A stretch of 64,000 nt of DNA from Strongylocentrotus purpuratus (GCF_000002235.5 NW_022145601.1:8009660-8073659); one strand, 5' to 3'. Positions 43,801 through 49,814 are shown, counted from the first letter of the stretch. The notes: generated by a model not told the origin, from the letters alone. Translations and numbers: made by a program.

Positions 43801-45390
43801 CCGCTTCTCATTGGTCAGCCTCATCATTGAGCCCCAAGTACCTCCCTCCATAGAGATTGCATGTAGGAGGGAACTACATGTATGTGGAGCCCCATGATCT
43901 AACCCCTGACCTCAGATGCGTACATGCATATACTTGTCCCAACTATATCTCTCAACATGCTACGATGCCCATATCTGAAAGATGCATTCTCTCTTCTTTT
44001 GTTTCTGTAGTCTCCATTCTATCACTTACTCAGGAAGATATAAAGAGAAGAAAAATGAGGTGAATTTATTAAATTGAATTGCATTTATTGCCAAAACATT
44101 TTAGTTTCAATCATTAATAAAACCTAATACATCAGGCAATATTATTATTAGTTCATAAAACAATACTCTAATTTTATTTGATGATTAGAGTCATAGTGCT
44201 GAAAGAAAGCACAGAATGTATTTCATGTTGTTACAATTGTTTTGTTAATGTTATGATATGCGAATTCCAATATGAATGTGGGAGAGTTGCACAATGATAT
44301 TGAACATGTGTGACTTTTGTCTTACTGAGACACATCATTTTATGAATCGGGGTTTGATGTTCTGTTCACATTGGAGCTGTTTGTGTTTACATTTTCCGTT
44401 TATAGAATGCCCTCAATTTTTCCTAACAATTAAATGGGCGTACATCAGTTTAGTTTTCCTTTTACTCCTAACATAGATGTCTATGTGTTGACCGGTGCAT
44501 AGAAAAATATACACAGTCTATTCTGTGTCATTTTAAAATGATAAATGACCTCTGTGCATCAACAGCAATAACAATCTTAACCCTAACATGGCCCCCATTC
44601 CCACCTGTTTTCCTTCTGTGAGCAATAAGTAATATTTATCTGTTAAACTCTAGAGTACAAGTTAACAGATTATTGATAATAATAGCTTCTTGACTGTCTT
44701 GTACCGATGTGTTTGTTAGCAGGACTATTTCATATTTGGGATATTTTAAGGGGAAGGGGAGGGAGGTGGACTGATTTAGCTCTTAAAATGTTTATTATGT
44801 AAAATCAGTGTTCATTTGTGAAGTTAAATCCTTAGTGTAGAATATATTTAAACCATGGAGTAGTTGTGTGAAATTTTTAAGTAGTTGAAAAGAAAAGCCA
44901 TAACTTATACATTAGCATGTTAAGAGGACAACAAAGACACCAATTTGAAACAACTTTGTGTCAAATAACTATTAGACAGATATATTTTTAAAAAGTAGTC
45001 AAAAAAATTCCCAAGCAATTCAAACTTAAATGGTTAGTTTTATTTGGTCTTGCCTTTGTTAATGTAACATTTTTTTTTCTCGAGATGGGACATAAAATGC
45101 AATTTTTGTTTTTCTTCTCTCTTTATGTTTTGCACTCACTGCAGGAATCCGCATGGCTTGGAAACAAATCGAGCCTGCCCGGTGGACACCACCTGCCGAC
45201 TGCCTCCTCGGTGCCCCCCTCCTCCGCCACCCCTCACCAACAGGCCCAGATGGGAGACTGGGAGAGCGTGGGTAGGAACAACCGCAAGCAGAAGAAGAAG
45301 ATGCAACGTGTCGACCCCAGCATCCTCGGTTTCAGCGTCAACCCCGGTGAGCGCATTAACATGGGCGAGATTCAGTCCGTCGATGAGTGA
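19877..45390 (+). CDS. GIGYF2: GIGYF1/2 orthologue (GRB10-interacting GYF protein), 23 coding exons
   Basis: A cytoplasmic scaffold that binds the cap-binding protein 4EHP, the helicase DDX6 and PPG-motif proteins in translational repression and mRNA decay. Exons: 19877-20119, 21028-21133, 21892-22003, 23033-23301, 24459-24745, 25661-26395, 27229-27361, 28044-28216, 29227-29561, 30268-30614, 31484-31542, 32120-32262, 33525-33636, 34421-34596, 35435-35576, 36207-36320, 37118-37212, 39434-39545, 40086-40312, 40931-41045, 41983-42079, 42481-42644, 45145-45390. All joins keep one frame with GT/AG borders and give about 1513 residues (human GIGYF2 about 1300). In order: N-terminal 4EHP-binding block (residues 5-46), RGG-rich part, DDX6-binding block (about 311-339), poly-Ala, GYF domain (about 616-672), Gln/Ala-rich and charged coiled-coil parts, conserved C-terminal block (about 1348-1425) and tail. 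Invertebrates usually have one GIGYF, so the symbol stands for the GIGYF1/2 pair. Confidence 0.95.
20213..20440 (-). mobile_element. SINE, minus orientation, head missing
   Basis: The plus strand reads an ATTATT-type tail, TTTATATAGCGCAAAATCC, CTCAAAGCGCTCCAATATT and CACCTGGGTGGAGTGTGGC, the reverse of a SINE body. The tRNA-like head is absent. Confidence 0.75.
20445..20700 (+). mobile_element. tRNA-derived SINE, plus orientation
   Basis: The head is GGTTTCCTGGTCTAGTGGAT (A-box-like) and TTTGTGGTTCTTGGGC (weak B box). The body has AATGGGTACCTGGTAAGAA and AGCGCCTTGAGCATCCCC, with a tail of ATT repeats. It lies next to an inverted copy at 20213-20440. Confidence 0.7.
21028..21133 (+). CDS. GIGYF2: GIGYF coding exon 2
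   Basis: Acceptor TTTGCAG, donor GAG/GTGAGT. It encodes [20 protein letters not shown] and ends in an Arg-Gly-rich piece, matching human NFSMSVNSAAVLRLTGRGG. Exit phase 1. Confidence 0.93.
21395..21605. repeat. Dispersed repeat, partial copy
   Basis: Shares CCCATATACATCTTTTTGTG through CAATGCAATCGCATGACC with 3302-3690 and 33056-33450; the first 110 bp of the longer copies are missing. Confidence 0.7.
21892..22003 (+). CDS. GIGYF2: GIGYF coding exon 3
   Basis: Acceptor GATTTACAG, donor GAGAG/GTAAGC. It encodes [18 protein letters not shown] and ends [12 protein letters not shown], corresponding to human GREMHRSQSWEERG. Phases are 1 in and 2 out. Confidence 0.92.
22046..22196. mobile_element. 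TACAGTCAAACCTG MITE
   Basis: The left end TACAGTCAAACCTGTCTAC and right end AGCAGGTTTGACTGTA are inverted. TA at both ends suggests a mariner/Tc1-type target. It lies 40 bp after a GIGYF donor. Relatives are at 27402-27468, 31887-31925, 32361-32521, 33701-33880 and 35736-35907. Confidence 0.8.
22590..22975 (+). mobile_element. LINE 3' end with RT C-terminal remnant
   Basis: The frame around 22625 reads [19 protein letters not shown], resembling the end of CR1/L2-type reverse transcriptases (WNxLPxxI...SSFKxxLKxHLL). A 3' UTR follows, ending in GAATTGAATTGAATTGAG. It stops about 57 bp before the next GIGYF exon. Confidence 0.6.
23033..23301 (+). CDS. GIGYF2: GIGYF coding exon 4
   Basis: The acceptor has a T10 tract then ATAG; donor ACAG/GTGAGC. 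It encodes [20 protein letters not shown] through SSSENWRSP to [14 protein letters not shown] and ends [11 protein letters not shown]. This matches human ESENWR and DEDGGWRLAGSRR. Phosphoserine-rich, likely disordered. Confidence 0.93.
23705..24138 (-). mobile_element. AAAGGCATCGTTTAAC element, minus orientation
   Basis: The right end TTTAACATTGTTAAACGATG followed by CCTTTAAAG, plus the words CCGGTCACTCAAAGAG and TAGCCTGTCTGATTATG, are shared with plus-orientation copies at 37803-38225 and 39787-40010. Non-coding. Confidence 0.65.
24459..24745 (+). CDS. GIGYF2: GIGYF coding exon 5: RG-rich and DDX6-binding block
   Basis: Acceptor CTTTGCAG, donor GGCAAG/GTAACA. It begins [19 protein letters not shown], passes through three repeats of the [10 protein letters not shown] type, then an Arg-Gly stretch. 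It ends [14 protein letters not shown] and [13 protein letters not shown]. The last part corresponds to human LPEWCLED...GTFDSSGAF, the segment that binds DDX6 (Me31B in flies). Confidence 0.94.
24755..24925 (-). mobile_element. SINE fragment, minus orientation
   Basis: AATAATAGGCATTTCTATAG, GCCGTCTATCTAGAAATTC, CCGAGGCGCATTTATTATT. Body and tail only; it begins 10 bp after the exon 5 donor. Confidence 0.7.
25325..25456. mobile_element. GGGCCCCGTCTTACAAAG MITE, copy 1
   Basis: Ends GGGCCCCGTCTTACAAAGAG and CTCTTTGTAAGACGGGGCCC are perfect inverted repeats of 20 bp, with more complementary TCGCAACT/AGTTGCGA words inside. A second copy is at 30649-30807. Confidence 0.9.
25661..26395 (+). CDS. 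GIGYF2: GIGYF coding exon 6: acidic and poly-Ala region
   Basis: Acceptor ATGTTTCAG; donor GAAGAG/GTCTGT, which is weak. The 735-nt exon encodes 245 residues starting [19 protein letters not shown]. It contains a run of about 17 Ala coded mainly by GCT/GCC/GCG and ends [17 protein letters not shown], matching human GLKHLEQQAEKMVAYL. Much of the middle is low complexity without an obvious human counterpart. Confidence 0.92.
26400..26640 (+). mobile_element. LINE 3' end remnant next to the exon 6 donor
   Basis: Immediately after the donor a frame reads [19 protein letters not shown] followed by SLKTHLFPQ and a stop. This is the conserved C terminus of CR1/L2-type reverse transcriptase, followed by T-rich 3' sequence. 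The copy is a short 5'-truncated piece. Confidence 0.65.
27029..27176. mobile_element. ACAAAACTTGTCAT MITE, near complete
   Basis: The left end GGGGGGTGTTTCACAAAAC and right end GGCTTTGTGAAACGGGTCC are inverted. The core TGATTGGTTATCAGCAG is present. It ends about 50 bp before the GYF-domain exon. Confidence 0.85.
27229..27361 (+). CDS. GIGYF2: GIGYF coding exon 7: GYF domain, first half
   Basis: Acceptor TTTGTTGTAG; donor CAAG/GTAACT. It encodes [14 protein letters not shown] through [15 protein letters not shown], matching human MQKWYYKDPQGEIQ. It supplies the Trp and the Tyr/Asp/Pro strand of the GYF fold. Phase 1 out splits the Gly of GPF. Confidence 0.96.
27402..27468. mobile_element. 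TACAGTCAAACCTG MITE fragment
   Basis: AGTACAATCAAACCTGTCTA and GGTCTTTGTAGACGGG. One end only. Confidence 0.55.
28044..28216 (+). CDS. GIGYF2: GIGYF coding exon 8: GYF domain, second half
   Basis: Acceptor AATGCCAG, donor AGCTCG/GTAAGT. It encodes [17 protein letters not shown], then [18 protein letters not shown] and WGRVPFLP. The signature Trp and Gly-Tyr-Phe (about residues 643-645) are present. These line the hydrophobic surface that binds PPG-Phi proline-rich ligands. Similarity to human GIGYF2 is high over the full domain. Confidence 0.97.
28288..28857. mobile_element. ACAAAACTTGTCAT MITE, split by a hAT-like insertion
   Basis: The left part (28288-28366) starts GGGGGCGTTTCACAAAAC; the right part (28780-28857) ends GGCTTTGTGAAACGCCCCCC. 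Removing the inserted 28367-28771 element and one duplication restores the continuous family core. Confidence 0.9.
28367..28771. mobile_element. hAT-like GGCGGATCC element nested in a MITE
   Basis: Ends CAGGCGCGGATCCAGG and CCCTGGATCCGCCACTG are inverted. The 8-bp target duplication is TCTGATTG (28359-28366) and CCTGATTG (28772-28779). Inside are two GCTCAGT-poly-G-AG(T)GAGCAC modules separated by a T34 tract. No ORF. It lies in the intron after the GYF-domain exon. Confidence 0.88.
29227..29561 (+). CDS. GIGYF2: GIGYF coding exon 9: Ala/Gln-rich
   Basis: Acceptor TTATTGCAG; donor ATCAG/GTCAGG. It begins [19 protein letters not shown], then an Ala-rich stretch, then dense Gln with Met/Leu (for example [13 protein letters not shown]). 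This matches in place the Gln-rich region after the GYF domain in GIGYF1/2. Low complexity; likely disordered or coiled. Confidence 0.9.
29739..30057. mobile_element. 319-bp MITE with perfect 18-bp terminal inverted repeats
   Basis: TAAGGGAGTTTACAGATA (29739-29756) and TATCTGTAAACTCCCTTA (30040-30057) are exact reverse complements. The right flank begins TTGACCTTGAAATA, and the same word occurs just before the left end (from 29716). No coding capacity. Confidence 0.9.
30268..30614 (+). CDS. GIGYF2: GIGYF coding exon 10
   Basis: Acceptor CCCATGCAG; donor CGAAAA/GTAAAG. It encodes [20 protein letters not shown] through Gln-rich [14 protein letters not shown] and an Ala run to [12 protein letters not shown]. 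The end corresponds to the human segment with repeated S-(I/V)-W motifs. Confidence 0.9.
30649..30807. mobile_element. GGGCCCCGTCTTACAAAG MITE, copy 2
   Basis: Same 20-bp inverted ends as 25325-25456. It begins 34 bp after the exon 10 donor. Confidence 0.9.
31152..31396. mobile_element. GGGCCC/TTACCATTGATGG MITE with duplicated core
   Basis: Ends GGGCCCGTTGCA and TGCAATGGGGCCC are inverted. The core, from TACCATTGATGGTAACTTTG to CAATCAAAATCAAGGTT, occurs twice with a period of 87 bp (31171 and 31258). A single-core relative is at 55190-55348. Confidence 0.85.
31484..31542 (+). CDS. GIGYF2: GIGYF coding exon 11
   Basis: Acceptor CTTTGAAAG; donor GAAGAG/GTATGT. The 59-nt exon encodes [20 protein letters not shown]. 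The IGVWD repeats the IGVWN of the preceding exon, as human GIGYF2 has paired S-(I/V)-W motifs here. Confidence 0.9.
32120..32262 (+). CDS. GIGYF2: GIGYF coding exon 12: charged coiled coil
   Basis: Acceptor CCCACCCCCAG; donor CTGAA/GTAAGA. It encodes [19 protein letters not shown] and ends [11 protein letters not shown]. It starts the long Glu/Arg/Lys/Gln helix typical of GIGYF1/2. Confidence 0.92.
32361..32521. mobile_element. TACAGTCAAACCTG MITE, one end truncated
   Basis: It ends GTAGACAGGTTCGACTGTA and shares CCCTTGAAAATGGTTTC and GAAACATGTACTAA with 33701-33880. A 40-bp fragment of the same family is at 31887-31925. Confidence 0.7.
33056..33450. repeat. Dispersed repeat of about 390 bp, copy 2
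   Basis: Near-identical to 3302-3690, starting AAAGAGAAGGTTGAGTTCTG. It ends about 75 bp before exon 13. Confidence 0.8.
33525..33636 (+). CDS. GIGYF2: GIGYF coding exon 13: charged coiled coil
   Basis: Acceptor TTAACCCAG; donor CAGCAG/GTGGGG. It encodes [19 protein letters not shown] through [11 protein letters not shown]. Same helical repeat style as human EERKRQEELRRQQEE. Confidence 0.92.
33701..33880. mobile_element. TACAGTCAAACCTG MITE, complete
   Basis: Ends TACAGTCAAACCTGCTTTAG and GACAGGTTTCACTGTA, TA on both sides. It lies 64 bp after the exon 13 donor. Confidence 0.8.
33978..33993. repeat. Poly-G and GGA-rich tract
   Basis: Purine-rich simple repeat (GAGAGG, then about 16 G) in a GIGYF intron. 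Confidence 0.6.
34421..34596 (+). CDS. GIGYF2: GIGYF coding exon 14: charged coiled coil
   Basis: Acceptor ATATTTCCAG; donor CTCAG/GTGAGC. It encodes [19 protein letters not shown] through [13 protein letters not shown]. Confidence 0.92.
34634..34925. repeat. GATGAG hexanucleotide and GAT trinucleotide microsatellite
   Basis: AATAAT repeats, then about 15 GATGAG units, then long GAT arrays interrupted by GTTGCT blocks. It lies in the intron about 40 bp after the exon 14 donor. The open frames through it are artefacts of the repeat. Confidence 0.95.
35435..35576 (+). CDS. GIGYF2: GIGYF coding exon 15: polyglutamine
   Basis: Acceptor CATTTTCAG; donor CCCGCT/GTAAGT. It encodes [19 protein letters not shown], then [10 protein letters not shown] and a Q14 run, ending PQPPA. 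Human GIGYF2 has [17 protein letters not shown] at this place. Mixed CAA/CAG codons should limit expansion. Confidence 0.93.
35736..35907. mobile_element. TACAGTCAAACCTG MITE, complete
   Basis: Ends TACAGTCAAACCTGCCTTAG and GCAGGTTTGACTGTA. Fourth sizeable copy in GIGYF introns. Confidence 0.85.
36207..36320 (+). CDS. GIGYF2: GIGYF coding exon 16
   Basis: Acceptor CTGTTGCAG; donor AATGAG/GTTCGT. It encodes [19 protein letters not shown] and [18 protein letters not shown], matching human LPSSSTWGQQSN and LAEIQKLEEERERQ. Confidence 0.92.
36878..37078 (+). mobile_element. TTAA-flanked MITE, complete
   Basis: Starts TTTAAAGCTTGTCTGTACTA, contains GGCCAGGAGGGATTAGACC, ends GTGCAGTGGGGCTTTAAA. 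It stops 40 bp before exon 17. Confidence 0.8.
37118..37212 (+). CDS. GIGYF2: GIGYF coding exon 17
   Basis: The acceptor is ATTACAG after a run of ATT repeats; donor TCCAG/GTAAAT. It encodes [20 protein letters not shown] and ends AGWGATNS, matching human [21 protein letters not shown]. Confidence 0.92.
37309..37456. mobile_element. ACAAAACTTGTCAT MITE, complete
   Basis: Ends GGGACCCGTTTCACAAAGCC and ACAAGTTTTGTGAAATGAAC are inverted; core ACCAATCAGAAGC. Opposite in orientation to 27029-27176. Confidence 0.85.
37803..38225 (+). mobile_element. AAAGGCATCGTTTAAC element, plus orientation
   Basis: Shares TAAAGGCATCGTTTAACAAT, GTGACCGGTTTTACCACAC and GACAGGCGATCGGCTTG with 39787-40010 and the inverted copy 23705-24138. 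Confidence 0.65.
38275..38450 (-). mobile_element. LINE 3' tail, minus orientation
   Basis: TTCAAGATTCAAGATTCAAG then ATAATTTATTGTCTG: the reverse of a pentamer-tailed LINE 3' UTR. A similar fragment, starting with TTTCAAGTTTCAAGTTTAC, is at 38755-38960 on the other side of the SINE. Confidence 0.5.
38452..38640 (+). mobile_element. tRNA-derived SINE
   Basis: The head has A box TGGCTCAGTGGTAGAGCAG and B box GGGTTCGAAACC, spaced as in a tRNA gene (38463-38516). The body ends in an A-rich tail near 38640. The anticodon stem does not pair well, so it is a SINE and not a tRNA. Confidence 0.8.
39170..39410 (+). mobile_element. LINE 3' tail, plus orientation
   Basis: T-rich 3' UTR ends GTGAAAATAAAATGAATTG followed by AATTG pentamers at 39391-39400, directly before the polypyrimidine tract of exon 18. 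Confidence 0.55.
39434..39545 (+). CDS. GIGYF2: GIGYF coding exon 18
   Basis: Acceptor TTCCTGTAG; donor AGCAAG/GTTGGT. It encodes [20 protein letters not shown] then [18 protein letters not shown], matching human GTTKSLLEIQQEEARQMQKQ. Confidence 0.93.
39596..39795 (-). mobile_element. TTAA-flanked MITE, minus orientation
   Basis: Starts TTAATGCCCTACTGTACTAC and ends CTAGTATAGATGGCCTTTAA. Its right TTTAAAGGC overlaps the start of the next element at 39787. Confidence 0.75.
39787..40010 (+). mobile_element. AAAGGCATCGTTTAAC element, truncated
   Basis: Same words as 37803-38225 but only the left half. Ends about 75 bp before exon 19. Confidence 0.6.
40086..40312 (+). CDS. GIGYF2: GIGYF coding exon 19
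   Basis: Acceptor ACTTTTCAG; donor CCCAA/GTGAGT. It encodes [20 protein letters not shown], a Gly run, SVWGDQPRT and [13 protein letters not shown]. Human has SVWGSINTGPPNQW and SNMGFWDDAVKE in the same order. Confidence 0.94.
40324..40455. repeat. 46-bp tandem repeat, about three copies, duplicating a splice donor
   Basis: The unit starts TAGTCCCATTCACTTGTTTT and recurs at 40370 and 40416. The end of unit 2 reads CCCAAGTGAGTA (40406-40417), identical to the exon 19 donor region at 40308-40319. Confidence 0.9.
40931..41045 (+). CDS. GIGYF2: GIGYF coding exon 20
   Basis: Acceptor TTGTTGACAG; donor GAAGAG/GTAAGG. It encodes [20 protein letters not shown] then [16 protein letters not shown], reaching the human KVEEEEKLLKLFQG block. 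Confidence 0.92.
41300..41660. repeat. Short tandem repeats and interstitial telomere-type array
   Basis: GCTCCTATACGACAATT occurs about 2.5 times near 41308-41345. From about 41610 to 41659 the sequence is eight or so CCCTAA units, the telomere repeat type used by echinoderms and vertebrates. It lies within an intron, so it is interstitial. Confidence 0.85.
41686..41975. repeat. Tandem duplication of about 150 bp
   Basis: ATTATTGCTGGAGCGTACAT occurs at 41690 and 41842, each followed by AATCATGAATATTCATTG-type sequence. The first unit also holds a 40-bp SINE tail piece (CTATAGCGCCGTCTATCTAG). It ends about 15 bp before exon 21. Confidence 0.75.
41983..42079 (+). CDS. GIGYF2: GIGYF coding exon 21: conserved C-terminal block, part 1
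   Basis: Acceptor ATCTTCCAG; donor GGATG/GTAAGT. It encodes [20 protein letters not shown], then [12 protein letters not shown], matching human EEKLLKLFQGVNKAQDGFTQWCEQML. Confidence 0.95.
42481..42644 (+). CDS. GIGYF2: GIGYF coding exon 22: conserved C-terminal block, part 2
   Basis: Acceptor ACTGTGCAG; donor GAAGTG/GTAGGA (an alternative GT three bases earlier also keeps frame). It encodes [20 protein letters not shown], then [20 protein letters not shown] and RRSRQ. Strong match to human GIGYF2 [20 protein letters not shown]. It is the best conserved part outside the GYF domain. Confidence 0.96.
42645..45144 (+). other. GIGYF last intron, 2.5 kb
   Basis: AT-rich sequence. I found no further GIGYF exon and no element with clear terminal repeats. 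Open frames at 42934-43201 on both strands show no family match and no paired splice sites. Confidence 0.4.
45145..45390 (+). CDS. GIGYF2: GIGYF last coding exon
   Basis: Acceptor CACTGCAG. It encodes [16 protein letters not shown], then [18 protein letters not shown], then [18 protein letters not shown] and TGA at 45388-45390. Human ends QKMVRADPSLLGFSVN...ERLNMGEIETLDDY, so the C terminus is complete. Confidence 0.96.
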   Translation, partial: ESAWLGNKSSLPGGHHLPTASSVPPSSATPHQQAQMGDWESVGRNNRKQKKKMQRVDPSILGFSVNPGERINMGEIQSVDE

Positions 45391-46275
45391 TGAACAGGGT
45401 GCAATCGAACGCGTGTGAACACAAAACGAGTCTTATGGGTTTTTGATCTGCTCTACAGGTTGGCACTACAGGTTGGCACTGCAGGTTGGCACTGCAGGTT
45501 GGCACTGCAGGTCGGGATACATATGTAAACTGGTCTGTCATGTACATCATGCAGATGGGAATGTGTTGATGCTTGAGCTGTTAACATGGACGGGTGAGAC
45601 AGAGAGTATCACTGCATATGAATGAAGCGTTAGGAGAATTGTCATGGCTGCCGTTTATCGCCAAAATCAGAAAGAAGAAACAAATTACGAGTAAGCTCGA
45701 GGAAGATCCCTTTTTATGGATAGACGGAGAGAGTAATGGAGAGACAGAGAGATCATCAGATGGGATCTGTTTAAGTACGGGTTGGCACAAAACAGAAGAG
45801 TAACAACGTGATAAATCAGTAATTATGGTTAATAGAACTAGCACAAGTATTAGCAATGCAATTTTCCTCCTGATATATCCCAATTCTTTCATTTTTTAAT
45901 GATAGCTCTTGAGTTAGAAGTCATCACTTATCTAGCATTCTAAGGTTGGTTAACGATAGATATCAAGTCTTTCCTTGGAGAAACACGTGTGTGCATACCT
46001 TGTTTTGTTTTCCGAAGGAGAATTTAATGTGGCTCCATCGGGTTAAGAGTTGTGCTATTCGCTACAATCGGTATACATGTAGAGCTTGGCATTACGCTTC
46101 CCTGCTTAAAAATTAGTTAATGTTCTGGTGGGATGTTAATCCATGATATATGAAGGATAGATGTACATGTATGAGGTTACTTAAATTAGACCTCAATTAT
46201 CCCATATCCCCCATTATATCCCACAATTAGTGAAGGAAAATATATCATATCATACAATATAAACTCCTCAAAAAA
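45391..46275 (+). other. GIGYF 3' UTR, proximal part
   Basis: Non-coding sequence after the stop. A 13-bp tandem repeat (CAGGTTGGCACTG, four copies plus a partial) lies at 45456-45513. The poly(A) site cannot be fixed; AATAAA words occur at about 46647, 47446 and 48227. Confidence 0.5.
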
Positions 46276-46738
46276 AGTTCTGTGATTCAAGTTTGAGTGT
46301 TGATATCTCTCTTGTTACTATATCCTCATACGTGACATTGATATAATTGAAAAGCTTGTTTATTCCACATTAAAATGATGCCCCATTTTTTATGGTTATG
46401 TAATCATGGAATGTGCAGTACACCTGAATATGGGGCAAAGTCGAAAGTGAAATGTTGCAAAATGGATTGTTATTTTCAACAGTGAATTCTTCATTTGTGT
46501 GGATGATGGATTGTGTGTAATGTGTTTAATGTTGAAAACAACAATGCATTTTGCAACATTTCTCTTGTGACTTGGAGCCATATTCCGGTCTACTGCACAT
46601 TCCATGATTATGTAATCGTTACAAATGGGGCATCATTGTAAAGGGGAATAAACAGGCTTTTCAACAATACCAAAGTCACCTGACGTACGATGATATAGTA
46701 AAGAAAGATATCACCGGTCAAACTTATATTACAGAACT
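46276..46738. mobile_element. 463-bp long inverted repeat in GIGYF 3' flank
   Basis: The left arm starts AGTTCTGTGATTCAAGTTTG and the right arm ends CAAACTTATATTACAGAACT. The arms stay complementary through GTTTATTCC/GGAATAAAC, AATGATGCCCCATTT/AAATGGGGCATCATT and GTAATCATGGAATGTGCAGT. If transcribed it would form a long imperfect hairpin. Confidence 0.8.
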
Positions 46739-46921
46739 GAAGGTTTTGTAACAGCTTGTATCCTGAAACAAAGTTATATAATTATATCCGTGCAGTTGCC
46801 ATAGCAATATCATACAAATGGACAGTTTCTCCCTTAATTTTTGAAGCCCTAAATAAATATATATGGTTATTCTCTTTATATTCTAGCAAAAATAGCATAT
46901 ATCCTCAATGTTAACCCATTG

Positions 46922-46990
46922 TCTACAGGAACCGGATGGTCCCTGTGTTAAGTCTATGGGAATAAGAAAAATCAGTAGTCAAGGGGTTAA
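46922..46990. repeat. Short dispersed repeat with GGAACCGGATGG
   Basis: CTACAGGAACCGGATGGTCC, then TCTATGGGAATAAG. A related piece at 12335-12395 reads TGTAGGAACCGGATGGATCC, then CCTATGGGAATAA. Confidence 0.4.
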
Positions 46991-47943
46991 AGTACCTTGG
47001 AGAGAGAAACAAGATAAATGATATATCAAACAACGTATTTCTTGCCTTGTCTTTTCATTTCAATTTCCCATTAGCACCACATGCATGCGATCATTCTTAT
47101 GTATTCCAATTTTCGCGGGTTCACTGTAAGGTCAGATTGTTACCGTGATTTGTGCTTCTAAAAACACAAACCTCTGTGATAATGAGCAAAAAAATTTAAA
47201 GGAAAATTCTATTCTGTTATTTCCTGCTAATTGTGCTATTGCAATTGTGCTATCTGCAATTTGAGGTGATTAAAATGAATGGAATTTTAAGAGCATATTG
47301 AGCACCTGATGTCTTGTGTATCCCGGCTGTCTGCTTGGTGGAAAATATCGATGAGAAAGATAAATTTGCATATATTTAGTGAAATGTACTGGAAAAGAAA
47401 AAGAAAAAGGACTTTCACCGGCAGTTGATTCATTCCAAAGAAATAAAAGCAACCTTTTGTGCCAATGTTGAGATAAAGACAGGGATTTTTATGACCAATG
47501 CAATTTTGTCTTATATATACAACAAAAAAAATGTGAGCAATTTAGAGTATATAGTTGCCTTGGCTTACAAGGCCAAACAAAAAAATTATAATAATAATCA
47601 TAATATTATAATAGGAAATTAGATGTACAGAAGAAAGAAATCGGGCAAGATAGACTGTGGGCCTCTTGTGTCTCTAGATGAGTGAATTGGTGTTGGGTTA
47701 TCAGCGTGTAGTATGAATCGACTAACAATGTGAAGTCACTGGAGGGGCGCATCTGATTGGTGATGTAACTTGAAAATTAGTTCTCTCTTGACAGTCGGTG
47801 GAAAAATGACTGGTTTTTGGTAAGCTTGCAGCACAGCAAGTGAAAGCTTTCCAAAGCTGGTATTTTTTTCCACTGATTTTGAACAAAGAACTTATTTTTC
47901 AAATGATGTAAAGCCTTTGCAGCATCTGCTTCAGATTCCTCCA

Positions 47944-48090
47944 GGGACAAGTTTCACAAAGCCTTTTTTCAATGACAAACGAAAAATATCAGTTACAAAT
48001 CAGCTGATAACCAATCAGAAGCAAGGATTTCAGTAGCTTATAACAAATACTGTCATTTGTCAGTGATGACAAGTTTTGTGAAACGGGGCC
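47944..48090. mobile_element. ACAAAACTTGTCAT MITE
   Basis: Ends GGGACAAGTTTCACAAAGCC and GTTTTGTGAAACGGGGCCC; core CAGCTGATAACCAATCAGAA. A highly diverged relative at about 48848-48993 has CCCTGTTTCATAAAATATG and AGCTACTGGAATCCTGGC. Confidence 0.8.
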
Positions 48091-48993
48091 CAGGTGATGT
48101 TTTCATGTCCTTATCATAGTCTGATTTGAATGTTTGGTGAAGCATAGGAATGCATTATTTCATTATACTTAACGTGCTACCATCGAGATTATTTCATCAC
48201 TTTCAATATTTGTATGATCGCCACCAAATAAATATTCCATCATGATCACCTGTTATTAACATCTCTTGAGTTTAGAAAAAAAATATGCGAAATACATTTA
48301 ATAGTTTTCTTCACAAAGAAATATATACTCGTAATAATTCAATATAGTTACAATAATCTATGCATCGGTTTAAGTGTCACAAGTAGTATGGAAACTGTTT
48401 TTCGGCTTTTTTTCGCGGGCTACAGAAGTTGAGGGTATGCGAAAGTTTCTGGTCTTGTAGTATCTAACATGGTATATAACAGTGGAATATATATAAACAT
48501 GACACTGCTTTGTGGATGGCGGTATTCATGGGTGGTTGCTGTAACTCGTGTGTCTATACAACTCTTAATATAGTCAGTTTTTTGCCTAAAAAATAGAAAA
48601 TATGAAGAGCTTTAATTGAATAGAACCACTAAGGCATGAAGATAATTGTATTCTATAATTTTGAAAATTGTTGATTCATGTTCGATATTCCCAGGGCTGG
48701 AATGGACTTTGTTCTTTACTGGTATGAATGAGAGTAAAAGGCCTAGAATTCTGTTTTCCATTTGACTACCACAGCCAAGAAAGCTTGGTTATATGTATGG
48801 AGTATTAGACAGTGTTACTGGTGAGATTAAACAAGGGTGAAGTATCCAGGCCCTGTTTCATAAAATATGTTATCATTAATAAATTACAGTACCTGTTTTA
48901 AGCTACTGGAATCCTGGCATTTGATCGGTTGAGAGCAAATTTGTCATAGAAATTCGGCATTTGTTAGTGATAACGATTTTTATGTAACAGGGC

Positions 48994-49814
48994 ACCGAAC
49001 TGAATTTCAGAAATGCCGATACCTGAAAATGTCAAAACTAACGTATGCTTGACCAACTAAAAACAGAAAGACAAGACCCTCCCTGCATATATATAGCACC
49101 AGATATCTATTGATGAGCCCACTGGATTTTGCTGTCTAAAGTAATCTTCCAGAATGAAAAAGTCTTGAAAACAGCAACTGAAAGAACTAATTTAATTGCT
49201 ATACGCTAAATAAGGGCCACGTTTAAAATAGTTCTATTTCAGCAACAGTTTTCAAATATTTTTTTTTTTACTGCTTTAGAGTTGCTCGTACTTTGGGAAT
49301 GCTTGAATAGTAATTGATGGTAATTGGTAAATATGCCTGTTGCTCCTGTGTATTCTAAGTAGTGACCCAGTAAAGAAATCAATTTTCCAGCCCTGGAAGT
49401 ATCCCATTTTTTCTCTCTCAGTATTCTTGTCCGTCTTTTTGTTCCAGTACCTTCGGGTGCAACAAATCTCGAGTCTTTCTAAACAAATCTTTGGTTTCCA
49501 AGATACAACTACGATGCAAGATTTAGCATTAGCGCACTAAAAGTACTGCTTTGTTATTTTACTTAGCCTAATGTTGCTGCTGTGGGTTTAATGATCATTG
49601 TAGATCTTTTTTTTTTCCTTTTTCTTGTGCTAGTCAGAAACATTTTATATTATACAGGTACATATATTATTATCATACATGATATTTCAATTTGTGGTGA
49701 AATATTGTGTGTCATGGGCTTGTTCACACGTCTTACGGTGATAAATCATTTCACAGAAGGCATCTAATAAGGTGGGTTACCACTGCCAGTGGGAACACAA
49801 CCTAATAGGGATGA
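48994..49814. other. No recognised gene or repeat
   Basis: AT-rich sequence between the two convergent genes. No coding evidence. Confidence 0.35.
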
